Shown here in pieces: positions 50,370 through 63,530 of a stretch of 64,000 bases of DNA (positions are counted from its first letter, which is position 1; the number at the start of each line of letters is the position of its first letter). A program made the position numbers and the translations under genes. The stretch is from Plasmodium brasilianum (lineage: Eukaryota > Apicomplexa > Aconoidasida > Haemosporida > Plasmodiidae), in assembly GCF_023973825.1 (NCBI RefSeq), contig NC_090117.1, positions 775,501 through 839,500 on the forward strand. The letters run 5' to 3'. The notes beneath the pieces are model-generated. The model saw only the letters and a program-made list of their open reading frames with translations, had not been told where the DNA came from and did not search any database.

Positions 50370-53300
50370 ATGAAGTATGGTATTCTGTACATTTTTATGA
50401 TATGTAAGAGAAAAGGCAAAAAAAAAAAAAAAACGTAATAATACAATAAAGAGTACTAATAAGCTATTATAATGATTAATGTATTTTTATCGATTTTTTG
50501 AAATTTTGCGAAATTTTCCATAAAAAAGACAAATACAATGGATTGAAAAATTAAGTACAATACATTTTGAAAAATGAGTAGTCCGTTTATTAGTGCACCA
50601 TATAATATTGTCATGAAATACTGCATTTTAATACCTTTTACGCAGGTATCTCATTTGGAAGTAATACAATAAAATGCACAACTGTGAGTGTAAGTGATAA
50701 CAGGGGAAATGAAGCATCTGAACAACCTCTACAACCTGCACAACCTGGTCCTCAGACACATGAGCCATCTAATTCTCAAGTACAAAACTCATCTAATCCG
50801 AACATATCCGATTTAACTGTTACAACTCCTCCAGTTGCACAAAATCTATCACATGAAACTCCCAAAAATGGTTCAAGTCAATCTCCACCTCAAAATGGGC
50901 CTTTGCTTTCCTCTCCATCAGCCGTTAATAATGGACAACCCAATGTAAGTTCTGGTGGAGCTGTATCCCCCAACTTAAGTTCTGCTGGAAACTCTAATGG
51001 GGCAACGCAATTAAGTGCAGAATCGCAAAATGGTGCTGTTTCACCTAAAGTACCAAATTATCATAACATGGCTAAGATAGAATCTGCTTTATTAAAAAAT
51101 CATACGGGGGTAAGAATTACAGGACCATGTAATGAAGAAGTTGGGGTGTTTCTAATTCCATATATTTATATAACTGTTAAAAGTAAAACAGATAATATAG
51201 AACTATCATCTAAATTTCCTCAATCAGATAATGAAGTATTAGAATTTAAAAAGGAAAAAGAAGAATTACAGAATAAGTGTGGACAAGATTCAAAAAAAAC
51301 GTTTAAATTTATAATATATATTCAACAGGATGTGTTAACTCTTAAATGGAAAGTTTACCCATCTGAACCATCAAGCGATGCAAGTAATGCTAAGAAAGAA
51401 TAAATAAGTAAATAAATATGTTAATAAATAAATAAGTATATATATGAATAAGCATATAAATAAATAAGCATATAAATAAATAGGCATATAAATAAATAAG
51501 CATATAAATAAATAAGCATATAAATAAATAGGCATATAAATAAATAAGCATATAAATAAATAAACATATAAATAAATAAGCATATAAATAAAATAAGTAA
51601 ATATAAAATCGTAATAATACCACTTTTTTATGCTTAATGTGGTTGAAGAATAGAAAAGAAAGGGAAAAAAAAAAAAAATTTACTACTTAATTATAGTAAA
51701 TTTCAAATATTCACATTTTAAAATAATAATTCATAAATAATTCATCTGTGTGCAGATTTTTTGTTATCTTTCTACGTATATATGGATGTCTTATATGATT
51801 TCGTTCTTTTGTTTACATATTAGGTAATATCAAAGCTGATGTAAGAAAATATAAAATACCAAAACTAGAAACACCAATAACATCAATTCAAGTGCATACT
51901 GCGGCAGTTGAAGAGGGAAAGGCTTTTCTCAAAAGTAAGGATTACTCAATAAAAAACGATATTCCAGGTTAGTCTTGAAAAAAAAAGACAAAACAAAGTA
52001 TATCTTAACATATAACAAAACACGAACAAAATTGATGCAAAAAATAAGGACACTGACCCTTTTTCCCTATTGTATGTAGATACTTACAAAGTGATAATTA
52101 TAGTCGCGAATGACCATGTGTTCTTTTATTTATTTTATTTTATTTCCTTTTTTTTTTTTTTTTTTTTATACCTTAACAGTTAAATGTGAGCAAATAGCAA
52201 GCGCTTGCTTCTTAAGTGGTAACACAGATATAGAGAAATGTTATACGTGTAACTTGCTAATTCAGAATACTCCTACTTCGGATAAATGTTTTAATTATGT
52301 GTCTAGTGATATTAAGGAAAATCTTAATGATATTGAAATTATCGCACAAGATGATGAAGGATCTAATGAATATAAACTTACAGAATCTATTAGCAATATA
52401 ATGAAAAGTATTTATAAGACAGATAAAGGTAATAAAAAAGAATTAAAAAAATTTGAAGATTTGGATGATATTTCAAAAGCAGAGTTAATGAATTACTGTA
52501 TGTTATTAAAAGAAGTAGATACAAATGGAACGTTAGAAATGAATGAGTTAGGTAAAGAAACAGATGTGTTCAATAATATATCGAGATTGTTAAAAAATCA
52601 TATTCAAGAAAATAATACGGCACTAGTAAAGAAGTTAAAAAATGCAGCAATGTGTATGAAATATATTGATAACTGGGTAGTAAATAAAACGGGACTAATA
52701 TTACCTGAATTGTCATACAAAAAATTGGAAAATACTAATGACGTGTATCTTAACGAAAACGGTGAACTACAAATTCATAAAAATGGATATGGCCATATTG
52801 ACAAAGAAGGGGATAATAATAAAGGGGATCTCACAAATGTAGATAAAGACTCAAAGGTTTTATCTATTCCAGTGACAAATGGCATGTTTTGCAATGAAGA
52901 GTACTGTGATAGATGGAAAGATAAGAATAGCTGTGTTTCAAAAATAGAAGCACAAGATCAGGGAAGTTGTGCAACATCTTGGATATTTGCATCTAAATTA
53001 CATCTCGAAACTATTAGATGTATGAAGGGTTATGAACATGCGAGCAGTTCGGCATTATACGTTGCCAATTGTGCGAATAAAGAGGCTAAGGATAAGTGTC
53101 ATGTTGGATCTAACCCATTAGAATTTCTTAAAATTATCGATGAAAATAAGTTCCTACCTTTAGAAGTAAACCTTCCATACTCATATGCAAATGTTGGTAA
53201 TGAGTGTCCGAATCCCCAGAATCACTGGACGAATTTATGGGCAAATGTAGAATTATTAGATTCTAAAGATGAACCCAATTCGTTGGGGGCTAAAGGATAT

Positions 53301-54230
53301 ACCGCCTATGAGAGTGATAAATTTAGGGGAAACATGGAAACGTTTATTAAAAAAATAAAGCATGAAGTTATGCACAAAGGATCTGTAATTGCTTATGTAA
53401 AAGTAGAAAATGTAATGGGTTATGATCTTAACGGAAAGAAGGTGCTTAGCGTATGTGGTGATAAAAATGCTGATCACGCGGTAAACATCATTGGATGGGG
53501 CAACTACATAAACGATGAAGGAAAGAAGAAGTCTTACTGGATAGTCAGAAATAGCTGGGGGATGTACTGGGGGGAAGAAGGAAATTTTAAGGTCGACATA
53601 TATGGCCCCGAAAAATGTGAACATAACTTCATACACTCTGTTGTAAAGTTCAACATCGATATACCATTATCAAAAGTCAATACGAAGAAAGAAGCTGAAT
53701 TATATAATTACTACCTTAAGACCTCCCCAGATTTTTATAGTAATTTATATTTCAACAGTTTGAGCGCAGAAAAGGCTAATGATTTAAGTACCAATAAAGT
53801 GTTAGATCAGATGACCGTTCATGGGCAAGCAGTAGAAGAAAGCTCAGAAGGAACAAGTGGACAACATGGACAACATGGACAACCTGGACAACCTGAATCA
53901 ACATCATCATCAGAAACAGTAGCGGAATCTTCGGCCCAAGGTTTAGACTCAGCAGCAAGTGATGTTCCAGATGTCCAGAAGTTTGAAGTAGTACATATAT
54001 TAAAACATATTAAAAATAGTAAATCGAAAACAACTTTAGTTAAATACGATTATTACTACGACTTTGGAGATCATGCTTGTTCAAGAACACAAGCATCAAA
54101 CCCAGAGAAGTTGGGAGATTGTATATCATTTTGTAATAATAATTGGGATACATGTAGAAGATCAGTTTCACCAGGATACTGTTTGACTAAATTAAAAAAA
54201 ACGAACGAATGCCTTTTCTGTTTCGTGTGA
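50370..54230 (+). CDS. SERA: SERA copy F, serine-type papain-like antigen (four exons)
   Basis: Exons 50370-50403, 50646-51383, 51824-51967 and 52180-54230 give 988 residues. Exon 1 is MKYGILYIFMI. Exon 2 has the longest variable stretch (Pro/Gln/Ser/Asn-rich) followed by SALLKNHTGVRITG ... LTLKWKVYP. Exon 3 is VRKYKIPKLETPITSIQ. Exon 4 has Ser572 (GSCATSW) for the papain Cys, HAVNIIGWGNY and RNSWGMYWGEEG, where most copies read GKYWGDEG. The linker contains GQHGQHGQPGQPES. The Cys-rich end is CLFCFV. SUB1-like sites are IIAQ/DDEG and VHGQ/AVEE. The exon is mosaic: the segment around the active-site Ser matches copy B almost base for base, and the segment around the His matches copy E. Confidence 0.95.
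51405..51600. repeat. 16-bp tandem repeat in SERA F intron 2
   Basis: About ten imperfect copies of AAATAAATAAGCATAT (AGGCATAT variants) starting about 20 bp after the exon 2 donor of copy F. It is intronic; antisense Tyr/Leu/Ile open frames over it are artefacts. Confidence 0.88.
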
Positions 54231-55316
54231 AATATTTTACATGAAAAATATTAGCTACTGAATATTACATAAAAAATATTACATACTAAATATTACACAT
54301 TTATAATTATTACTCTTTTTTTTAAGAAGCAAATTCTCACATATTTTTTATTTTTTTAAGGACTAAAATATTAAATATTTATTTATTTTTTTTTTTTTTT
54401 TTGTATCCTTAAAAAAGGAAAAAGGAAATACTATTTTAATTTTTCACGAAAATTTTTATTTTCATATGTTTAATTTTGTTTTGAGCTTAGATAAGTTCTA
54501 AACTAAAAATATAAAACAAGCATGCATACACATATATATATATATATATATATTTAATACGTGCATATACTAATACGTGCATATATATAATGTGTGCATA
54601 TATATAATATGTGCGTATATATAATTCGTGCACATATATATGTGTATACTCATATATTTAATGTACCTATTATTTTGTGAATGACTTCTTATTTTCATTA
54701 CCCTCTAATTCATTTCGGTGTAATTAAGAAAATGTTGAGAATGCACTTAAAGAGAGTAATATTTTTTCATTTAAAGTTTTTTCTTTTTTTTTCTTTTTTT
54801 TTTTGAAATTACCTAAAGGTGTATGATCCTTTTGAAGATCTCAGAATTTAGAATAATTATTTTTAAGAATAATGTCACACATTTTTATGTGCACACTTCC
54901 GGGTATTTGTTTCAATATGTAACTTCAATAATTATGTGAACTAATAGTTCAATAAATTTAAATATTTCTGTAAAATTCAAATATTCAAGAAGCAACTAAA
55001 TAGTTAAAACAGTTTACGATGTGTATGGTTCCATTAAATATATGAGCACACTAGCAAAACTTGTTAATGCACTCAGCTATTTCTTTTTATTTATTGCACT
55101 TATGAAATAAAGCAAAACAAATGAATTTTATATTGGAAATAAAAATAAAAAAAAAAAAAAAAAAATTGATATTGAAATTGTAATGTTATTTGCCTTTTCT
55201 AAATAATAAGATAAAACAGAAATATTATTAAAAAAGTAAATAATTAAAACAAAATAGGTACTCTTAAAAAAAAAAAAAAAGTCTAAGCTATTTTTATTTT
55301 AAATTAATGCAACAAA
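54231..55316. promoter_or_regulatory. Spacer between SERA F and G
   Basis: About 1.1 kb, AT-rich, with poly-T at 54386-54402, an (AT)n run at 54533-54554, a short degenerate GTGCATATATATAAT repeat (54560-54650) and TTAATGCACT (about 55065-55074), about 245 bp before the start of copy G. No gene is supported. Confidence 0.5.
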
Positions 55317-56210
55317 ATGAGGTCTTGTATTTCCTTACTATTGACAATATGTAAGAATAAAAAATAAAAAAATAACCATCAAAACTGATAACTATTTGTT
55401 ATAAAATTATAAGATACTGCTGAAAAAACGATGAGATGAGTATGAGAATATAATTATGTATTCCAAAATAAAGTGCTTTAGGATAAAAAAAAAAAAAATT
55501 ATAAATCTAGTTTCGCTATTGCACATCAATCATATTTATTAAAATTTATACCGATTTTATATGTAGTGCAAATATCATAGAGTGTGCTAGTGACAGTAAT
55601 AATGGAGCCCCAGGAAGTACAGGAAACTCTAGCACTACCATTTCATCCAGTAATTCAGAAAGGTCTGCATCCCCTTCCGAATCTCCATCTTCAGGAGGAC
55701 AAGCAACTTCTAATGGAGGCTCTAATCTTGTAGGAAGTTCAACAGCAGTTCCATCTAATCCTCAGCCTAGTCAAGACGTATCTACCAGTATTGCAAATAA
55801 AGCAAAGATACAGTCTGCGCTGTTAACTGATTCAAATGGTGTAATGGTTACAGGTCCGTGTAATGAAATATTTCAAGTTTTCTTTGTTCCCAATATTTTT
55901 ATTAATGTTCAAACAGATAAGAATACTGTTGAAATGGGCAATAAGTTTAAATCTTTATCTAATTCAATAACACTTAAAACATTTGAATATTCAAAAAATG
56001 AGTGTGCTGGAGGTAAAACCTTTAAATTTGTTGCATTAATTCAAGAGAATAAACTAACACTTAAATGGAAAGTGTACGACGCACCAAATCAAAATAAAAC
56101 TACCGGTAATTAAAACATCAAAGGCGCAATAATAATGAGATAATAAAGTAGTAGCTTTTACACCGAACAGTGGAAGAATGACGCGCACTATGAATTAAAG
56201 AAAGACATTC

Positions 56211-56261
<51 letters not shown>

Positions 56262-56262
56262 T
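56211..56262. repeat. (AT)n microsatellite in SERA G intron 2
   Basis: AT run of about 45 bp followed by TTTATTTA-type units, in the intron between exons 2 and 3 of copy G. Confidence 0.9.
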
Positions 56263-57525
56263 TATTTATATTTATATTTATATATATACGCTTTAACAGT
56301 GAACGTGTGTAAGACTTCTATGTTGCGCATTTCCTCCTTATTTCTTAACCCATACTTATATTGTACATTTTACATTTCATGTTTGTATCTATCTTAGATG
56401 ATATGGCGGACATAAAAAGGTATATCATACGAAATGTGCTTAGTCCATTTACGGCTATACAAGTACATACGGTACTAAAACATAACGATGAAGTCATAAT
56501 GGAAAGCAAAAATTATTCCATAAGCAAAGCCGTTCCTGGTAAACAGCATAATAAAGCAAGAGAAAGAAAATAATAATAGTAGTAGAAGCAGAAGTAGCAG
56601 CAGCACCAGTAGTAGTGCTTGTTACTCTTTTTCCTTTTAACGACTTTACAAAATAATTATTATGTACCAAATTTTAGTATATATATGGTCTTTTAGTACT
56701 GCTATTTACTACACATTTTTTTTTTTTTTTTTTTTTCTGATAACAGAAAAATGTAATTTTATAGCGTCTGAATGTTTTTTGCATGGAAGTATATTCATTG
56801 AAAAGTGCTACAAATGTACGCTAAAAGCAAAAAATATTGATGCTAATGATGAATGTTATAATTACGTTCAAAAATTGACAAGCGTATCAACTGAAGGAAA
56901 TGCTGTCACTCAAGCAGCCGATGATAATACGAACGAAGTTGAACTAACAGAATCTATTAACAACATATTGGACCTAATATACAAGGTAGACGTAAACAAT
57001 AACAAAGAATTAGTAAAAATGGAAGAGATGGATAATACATTAATAGGAGAATTAATGAAATATTGCAAGTTACTAAAGCAGGAAGATGTGAGTGGTACGT
57101 TGGAAAACCACGAACTAGCGAATCATGTAGAAACATGCAGTAACTTAACCAAACTATTAGAAAAACACAATGAAGAAAAAAAGTCTTCATTACTATATAA
57201 ACTAAAAAATCCAGCGATATGTATGAAATATGCTGAAAACTGGATAACAAATAAAACTGGATTAGTATTACCTAATCTGTCATACAAAAATAATGAAAAT
57301 AAAATTCAATTACAGACTACGAAAGTTTCTGAAACTTCTAGTGTTAATCAGAATAATATAAAAGATACATTCAATGATGGAATTGATGGTGTTATAGATT
57401 TAGAAGCAGTTGAACAGGATAATAAACAGTCTTACTATTTTACAGATAGTATGTTTTGTAATGATGAATATTGTGATAGATGGAAAGATAAAAATACTTG
57501 TATTTCAAAAATAGAAGCACAAGAT

Positions 57526-57528
57526 TAG
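57526..57528 (+). other. In-frame TAG at the oxyanion-Gln codon of SERA G
   Basis: Reads GAT TAG GGA where copies B, C, D, E and F have GAT CAG GGA and copy A has GAA CAA GGA. A single C-to-T change explains it. The Gln is the papain-family oxyanion-hole residue. Confidence 0.9.
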
Positions 57529-58845
57529 GGAAATTGTGCAACATCTTGGATATTTGCATCTAAGTTGCATCTCGAAACTATTAGATGTATGAAGGGTTAT
57601 GAACATGCGAGCAGTTCGGCATTATACGTTGCCAATTGTGCGAATAAAGAGGCTAAGGATAAGTGTCATGTTGGATCGAACCCATTAGAATTTCTTAAAA
57701 TTATCGATGAAAATAAGTTCCTACCTTTAGAAGTAAACCTTCCATATTCATATGCAAAAGTTGGTAATGCGTGTCCGAATCCCCAGAATCACTGGACGAA
57801 TTTATGGGCAAATGTAGAATTATTAGATTCTAAAGATGAACCCAATTCGTTGGGGGCTAAAGGATACACCGCCTATGAGAGTGATAAATTTAAGGGAAAC
57901 ATGGACGCATTCATCGGCATAATAAAAAAGGAAATTTTGCTAAAAGGATCTGTTATTGCTTACGTGAAGACAAAAAATGCAATGGGTTATGACCTAAATG
58001 GAAAGAAGGTGCTTAGCCTATGTGGTGATAAACATCCTGACCATGCAGTTAACATCACAGGGTATGGTAACTATATAAATAGCAAAGGAGAGAAAAAATC
58101 TTACTGGATAGTTAGAAACAGCTGGGGTAAGTACTGGGGGGATGAAGGAAACTTTATGGTCGACATGCATGGCCCCGAACAATGTGAACATAACTTCATG
58201 CACTCTGTTGTAATGTTCAACATTGATATGCCTTTGACAAATGTCAATAAGAAGAAAGAAGCCGAATTATATAATTACTACTTAAAAACCTCCCCAGATT
58301 TTTATAGTAATTTATATTTCAACAGTTTGAGCGCAGAAAAGGCTAATGATTTAAATAACAAGAATGTGATAACTGCGAACTCTGTCATTTATGGTTCAGA
58401 TAATAGTGCTAGTGGAACTCAACCAGGAGTAGGAGTAGCACCAGGAGTAGGAGTAGCACCAGGAGTAGGAGTGGCACCAGGAGTAGGAGTGTCATCAAAT
58501 ACAGGTGGACCAGGAGCTGAAGTAGGAACAAATGGATCACAAGGATCAGAAATAGAGAAAGCTGTACCAGATTCTACATCACCTGTTAATAATAAAAAGA
58601 TAGTTCATATTTTGAAACTTATTAAGGATGATCATGTAAAATGGAATCTAATTAAATATAAAAACAAGGATAGCATTAACGAGGATCATGACTGTTCAAG
58701 ATCATATTCCCCAAAGGAAGGAAAATATGAGTACTGTGTAAAATTATGTGATGATAAATGGAACGATTGCAAGGATGAAGAATTACCGGGAAATTGTTTA
58801 TCTAAATTCGATACTGCAAATGAATGCTTCTTCTGTTATGTATAA

Positions 58846-59797
58846 AAGAGTGTATATAGGAAATATTTTGTGTCTGTTATAATTTTTCTTTTTTAAAAAA
58901 TAAAGGCAGCAGCGTTTATTTTTTATTTTTATTTTTTTGAGGAGAATTTCAATTTTAATTCATGCTAGAAACTCTAAAAAAAGGGACAATATAATACTAC
59001 GCTACTTTCCTGTTTTTAGATAATATTTTATAATACATATAAAAAAATATATGCATATATGCGTGAATTTATAGTTACCTTTAATTTGCTGTTAGAGGAA
59101 TTATAAAGCAAATGTTCACATAATTCATGTCCTTTTTAAGGAACATCTGCTTTTTTTTTTTTTTTTTTTTTCTTATTTTTTATTTTTTAATTATACTTAT
59201 GAAAATGTAACAGTTTAAAAGACAATGAAACTTCTACTTAAATTTTATTTTAATAATTTGATGCATATTGTATGACTTTCTAAAGATGAGCAGCTTTTAG
59301 TGCAACCATTCTAATTAGTGAAGTGCTAGTGTTGAATTTATACGAGTCCATATATATATACACACATGCATATCGTTTTCAAGCTTTGCCTTTTGCCGTT
59401 GTGTCTATTAACTGTTCAGCTTTGGCTTTACCCATATATGCACATCTATATATATATATATTTAGATGTATTTATGGGGGTAACTCTGTTCGAAGAAAAA
59501 TTGGTCAAATGATTCAAATAACTTGCAAAATCCTTTGAGGTATAAAATAAGGGCACGGTCGATTTGTTAGTGCACCTAGTTACGTTTCTTCCTGTAAAAA
59601 ATGAAATACTTCTACGCACAAGTGGAGTTTTAAATTAAAGAAGGAAAAACAAAAGGTCTAATTGATATTTTTCGCTTTCAATATATATTTATATGTATAT
59701 AAAGGATTGTTTCATTTATGAGGACAAAATAATAAAATAAAACAGGCTCGTTATGGGAATAGTCTAGTTCTGTCGAATTTAAAATTAATGCAGCAAA
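58846..59797. promoter_or_regulatory. Spacer between SERA G and psi3
   Basis: About 0.95 kb, AT-rich, with poly-T at 59151-59171 and TTAGTGCACC (about 59566-59575) about 230 bp before the ATG trace of psi3. No gene is supported. Confidence 0.5.
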
Positions 59798-62700
59798 ATG
59801 AAGCATAGTATATACATGAGTAAACACGAAAAAGAAAATATCAGCACTGTACAATTAATGATATTAAGAGATGATACTTCGAAATTATAATAACAAAATG
59901 GATGAGAAAATATTCTTTATCTTAATATTTAACATTCTGACTTATAAAAACATTTTCCCCTCATTATAAAAACAATTTTGCCATAATGCACTAATGTGTA
60001 CCCGACTTTACCATACAGGACACAAGGATTTTACATATATATATATATATATATATATATAGTAGACGTGTAGTAAATGGGAAGGTAACGAAGGTTCCGT
60101 AAAGTTTTACTGTGTGTAACATAGTGGATGCTGTAAGAGTATATTAGTATGGCGTGTACAGAACTGTTCAGGGGATAACCACAGAACACACTTCATACAG
60201 GTAATTTACCTGCATTCATAAGTAGTACATCCGAGGATATATATCTATTTAAGATTACAGGTGACAAGTGCTCCTATATATAATTTGGACTGAGTAAGGA
60301 AAAAGACAACGCCTTATTTTACTTTTTTGCTGAATCAATTGCCTCTTGGAAAAACAGATAGAGGAAGCTACATTACGGTGAGGGCATATCAAAAATATGT
60401 TTTAGGTGAATTTTGCTTTATTAAAAAGTAGAATAAATAAAGTAAATAACGTGGGTGTTAAGGCAACTGGTATGTGCAGAGTGAATTTTCTAACGTGTCT
60501 TGTTCCAAACATATACAGTGGTTCTAAGTTGAGACGGAAGGTGACGAAGTTTGCTTAGGGGAAAAATTACACCAATCACATGGAAGCACATGAATTGTAC
60601 AGGCAGAATGGATTTTGAAAAAGGCAAATATAAATTACTTAATAATTTAAAAAAATGATGTAACAGCAGAAATTAAACGTACTGCTTAAGTTATATATAT
60701 AACAACACAATTGTCAAATGGAAAGTACACAAAAGAGGTGGAGGGACCCAAATGTTCTTTTACAAAAAATATTTAAAATATTGAAAAATAGAAAAATAGA
60801 ACAACAGAACAGATGGAAAAATGGAACAAATGATACAAATGAGTCAGATAAAATGAAAAAAAAAAAACGAATACAACTATCACACTATGACAATTTTTAA
60901 AATGTATAATTTAAAAATTACAAGCTATTTCAGTTAGAATATATCGCTTGATATATATTTATATGTACTGTTAAGTGGAGTGCACATAAACGTTTACACA
61001 CTTCAGAACTGTAATGAATTATTCTCCGTATTTTTTTCCTCATTTCTTTTTAATTTTTTGCTCTTAATATCATGTTCCATTATTTGGAAGATAGTATAGA
61101 AGATATGACAAAGTATAGCAAATGAAACTTGGACAAATCAATTGTTTCAATACTATTGCAACAATTCGATTGAGAAGATATTGAGCAAATTTGACTTATA
61201 GTAAAAACAAAACAAATAAGGATACTTCGGGTTAGCATCGTAAAAAAAGAAAAAAAGAAGAAAAGGGTAAAACATGTCAAAATAATTGTATTTTATTTCT
61301 TTTTTCCCCATTTAAGGAGCTTATTAATCATTACACATTAAATATAACTGTACGCACTCTCTGTCACATGTAACTGAGGATATTGTTCCTTTTTAACAGA
61401 GAAACGAGAAATAACAGTATATATATCTCCTTTTTAATTGTTAAGTATGATATTGAAAAGAGCTATAAAAGTTCAGTACAAATGAGTATTTTCAGTTCTT
61501 CTGATATCTCTTACAATTATTCTTAAAAAGCAGAAAGTAGATCAAACGGGTAGGAATCACGCTGGTTACGACGAATGGTAGTGGCTCTAACCATTAAGCC
61601 TCTACACAATTTGTTAACAACATATTGAGGGTAATGTACAGTACAGATGATAATAAAAATAAATAATTAGTAAAATTAGAGGGTTTAGGATAATACCTTT
61701 AAAGGGACGTAAATGAACTAATGCAGGGTGCTAAACGCAGTAGACATCAACAGAACATTGGAGAATTAAAAGTTGAATAACTAGAGTCAAGTGCTGAACA
61801 ATTCGACTAGACTAATAAACAAATACACACAGATAAAAATAAATATATCTTTGCAAAATAAGCTAAAAATTGAAGCCATAATAATGAAAGATTTAAATGG
61901 CTCAGTGTCAAGTAAAACAAGGTTAGAATTTTCAGTACTCTCATATAATAACAATGTAGAATCATTCAATCTTATGCCTATTGTAAATATGGATAAAAAG
62001 TATGTAAATAATGAGAACATCAAGGGAAGGATGCAAAATAAGAGCCATGATGAAGCTACTAATCCATTCTTGGTTGACGAAGAAAATGTGAATTCTAATT
62101 ATTTTATTGAACGCATGTATTGCAGTTTAGCGTATTGTGATAGGTAGAAAAATAAAAATAGTTGTATTTCAAAAATGGATACAAAGGAACAAGCTATAAG
62201 TGCAATATCTTGGCTATATGAATATAAGTTGCACGTAGGAGCTATTGGATGTGTGAGTAGACATGACCATATAAGTAGTTCTGTTTTGTGTGATGATGTT
62301 AGCACAAAGTAGCTAGGGCAAAATACCACTTTGGATTAAGCCTATTAGTGTTTCCTAACATTATAGTTACAAATAACCTCCTACTTTTAGAATATGACAT
62401 TCCATAAATATATGCATAAGTGGATGATAATTATACAATTTCACTGAATTAGTAAATTATTTTACGGACAGGTGCAAATTTATTACATCATAAGAATGAT
62501 CATAATTCGTTAGGGGGTGAAGGATACATTGCCAATCAGAGTAGCAAATTTAAGGAATGATAAGTTGCATTCATTGTCATAATAAATCACAAAGTTATTA
62601 GTGATGTTCTTGTGATTTTTGAGCAAAGGGAAAAAATGCAATGAGCTACAACCCTAACAAAAAGGTAAAGCATAGTCTATATGGTGATAAAAATCCTGAA

Positions 62701-63473
62701 CACACAATTCCAGTATGATCGTGTATAGGAACTTTATAAATAGAGAAGGGTAAATTTGATTTCCTAGTTATATTATAGCTGGGGTAAGTATTCTAGTGAT
62801 TGGGGAACCTTCAAGGTCGATGGGCATGGCCCGTTGCATTGTTAACATGACTACATCCACTCTACTGCAATGTTCAACATCGATGTGCCTATGGAAAAAG
62901 TACCTAAGAAGAAAGAAGCTGAATTATATAATTACTATCTTTAAAATTACATCAATTTTTATTGTAATTTATATTATAACAGTTTGGACTTAGAAAAGGC
63001 TAATAATTTGAAGAATAAAAAAGGTAGTAATTAAATTATCCGTATTTATGGCAAAACAGACACATTATTATTAGGAACACAGGGAGAGGATGCTCTGAAT
63101 GTCTGACGTAAGGGATACAACTAGAACAGCAAGTAACGGCAGAAGAACAGAACTGTTTCATAACCCCAAGCATTAGAAGTAGTACTACTACTGACGAACT
63201 GTTGTTCACATATAGTGGTGTTTTTCGAAATATTTAAATGTTACAAGTTAAAAAATGTGTTAATAATATTAAGATAAAAATGAAGAAGCTATAATTGAAG
63301 ATAAAGTCTGTTCAAGGGCTAATTCCGTAGATCCAAAGAAACTTGAAAAATGTGCGAACTTTTGTGAGAGGAAATAGAACGACTGTTAAGGGGTGTCACT
63401 AGACCAGGATGTTGATTAATTAAATTGCATAAAAGGAATGATTTTTTTTTCTTTTTTTCTTTTTTTCTTTTTT

Positions 63474-63519
<46 letters not shown>

Positions 63520-63530
63520 TTTTTGTGTAA
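59798..63530 (+). pseudogene. SERA pseudogene psi3 (all four exons traceable, decayed)
   Basis: The start context AATGCAGCAAAATGAAG at 59784-59803 matches the family's exon 1, but the GTAAG donor is gone. An exon 2 trace is at about 60411-60540 and 60715-60730 (FALLKS, NVGVKATGMC, LVPNIYS, then TIVKWKVH). An exon 3 trace lies near 61085-61150 (NLDKSIVSI). The exon 4 trace runs from about 61401, with IEKSYKS, an open stretch at 61791-62147 holding the pre-catalytic region up to YCSLAYCDR, then the FIVI, MFNIDVPM and KKEAELYNYY blocks and the Cys-rich end. The papain-like domain is riddled with stops and the serine motif reads AISAISW in one frame. The terminal Phe codons have expanded into about 75 bp of T (63441-63518) with interspersed C. 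It shares a decayed tract with psi1. Confidence 0.87.
63441..63518. repeat. Long poly-T tract at the 3' end of psi3
   Basis: Four TTTTTTC-type units followed by about 45 uninterrupted T. It occupies the position of the conserved CFFC codons of intact SERA genes. The antisense Lys-rich open frame over it is an artefact. Confidence 0.9.

Larger units (their letters stand above)
55317..58845 (+). pseudogene. SERA: SERA copy G: near-complete but disrupted (TAG in exon 4; intron 1 acceptor lacks AG)
   Basis: Predicted exons 55317-55350, 55554-56105, 56398-56538 and 56747-58845; by homology the product would be about 941 residues. Two lesions are visible. First, at the position homologous to the intron 1 acceptor the sequence reads ACCG/AT, where other copies have CAG or TAG. 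The nearest AG sites (TGTAG, CATAG, GAGAG-type) give stops or the wrong frame. Second, codon 503 is TAG (57526-57528), exactly where the others encode the Gln of the DQG motif, six codons before the serine of the active site. Apart from these the frame is open to CFFCYV, with HAVNITGYGNY and RNSWGKYW intact and a longer PGVGVA repeat than in copy B. Exon 4 is nearly identical to copy B. The lesions look recent. Readthrough, a sequencing error or use of the N-terminal half alone are alternatives. Confidence 0.85.

Noticed and set aside
61791..62147. Separate small gene of 118 codons
   Set aside because: It is the open remnant of the SERA pre-catalytic region within psi3, ending at the YCDR motif.
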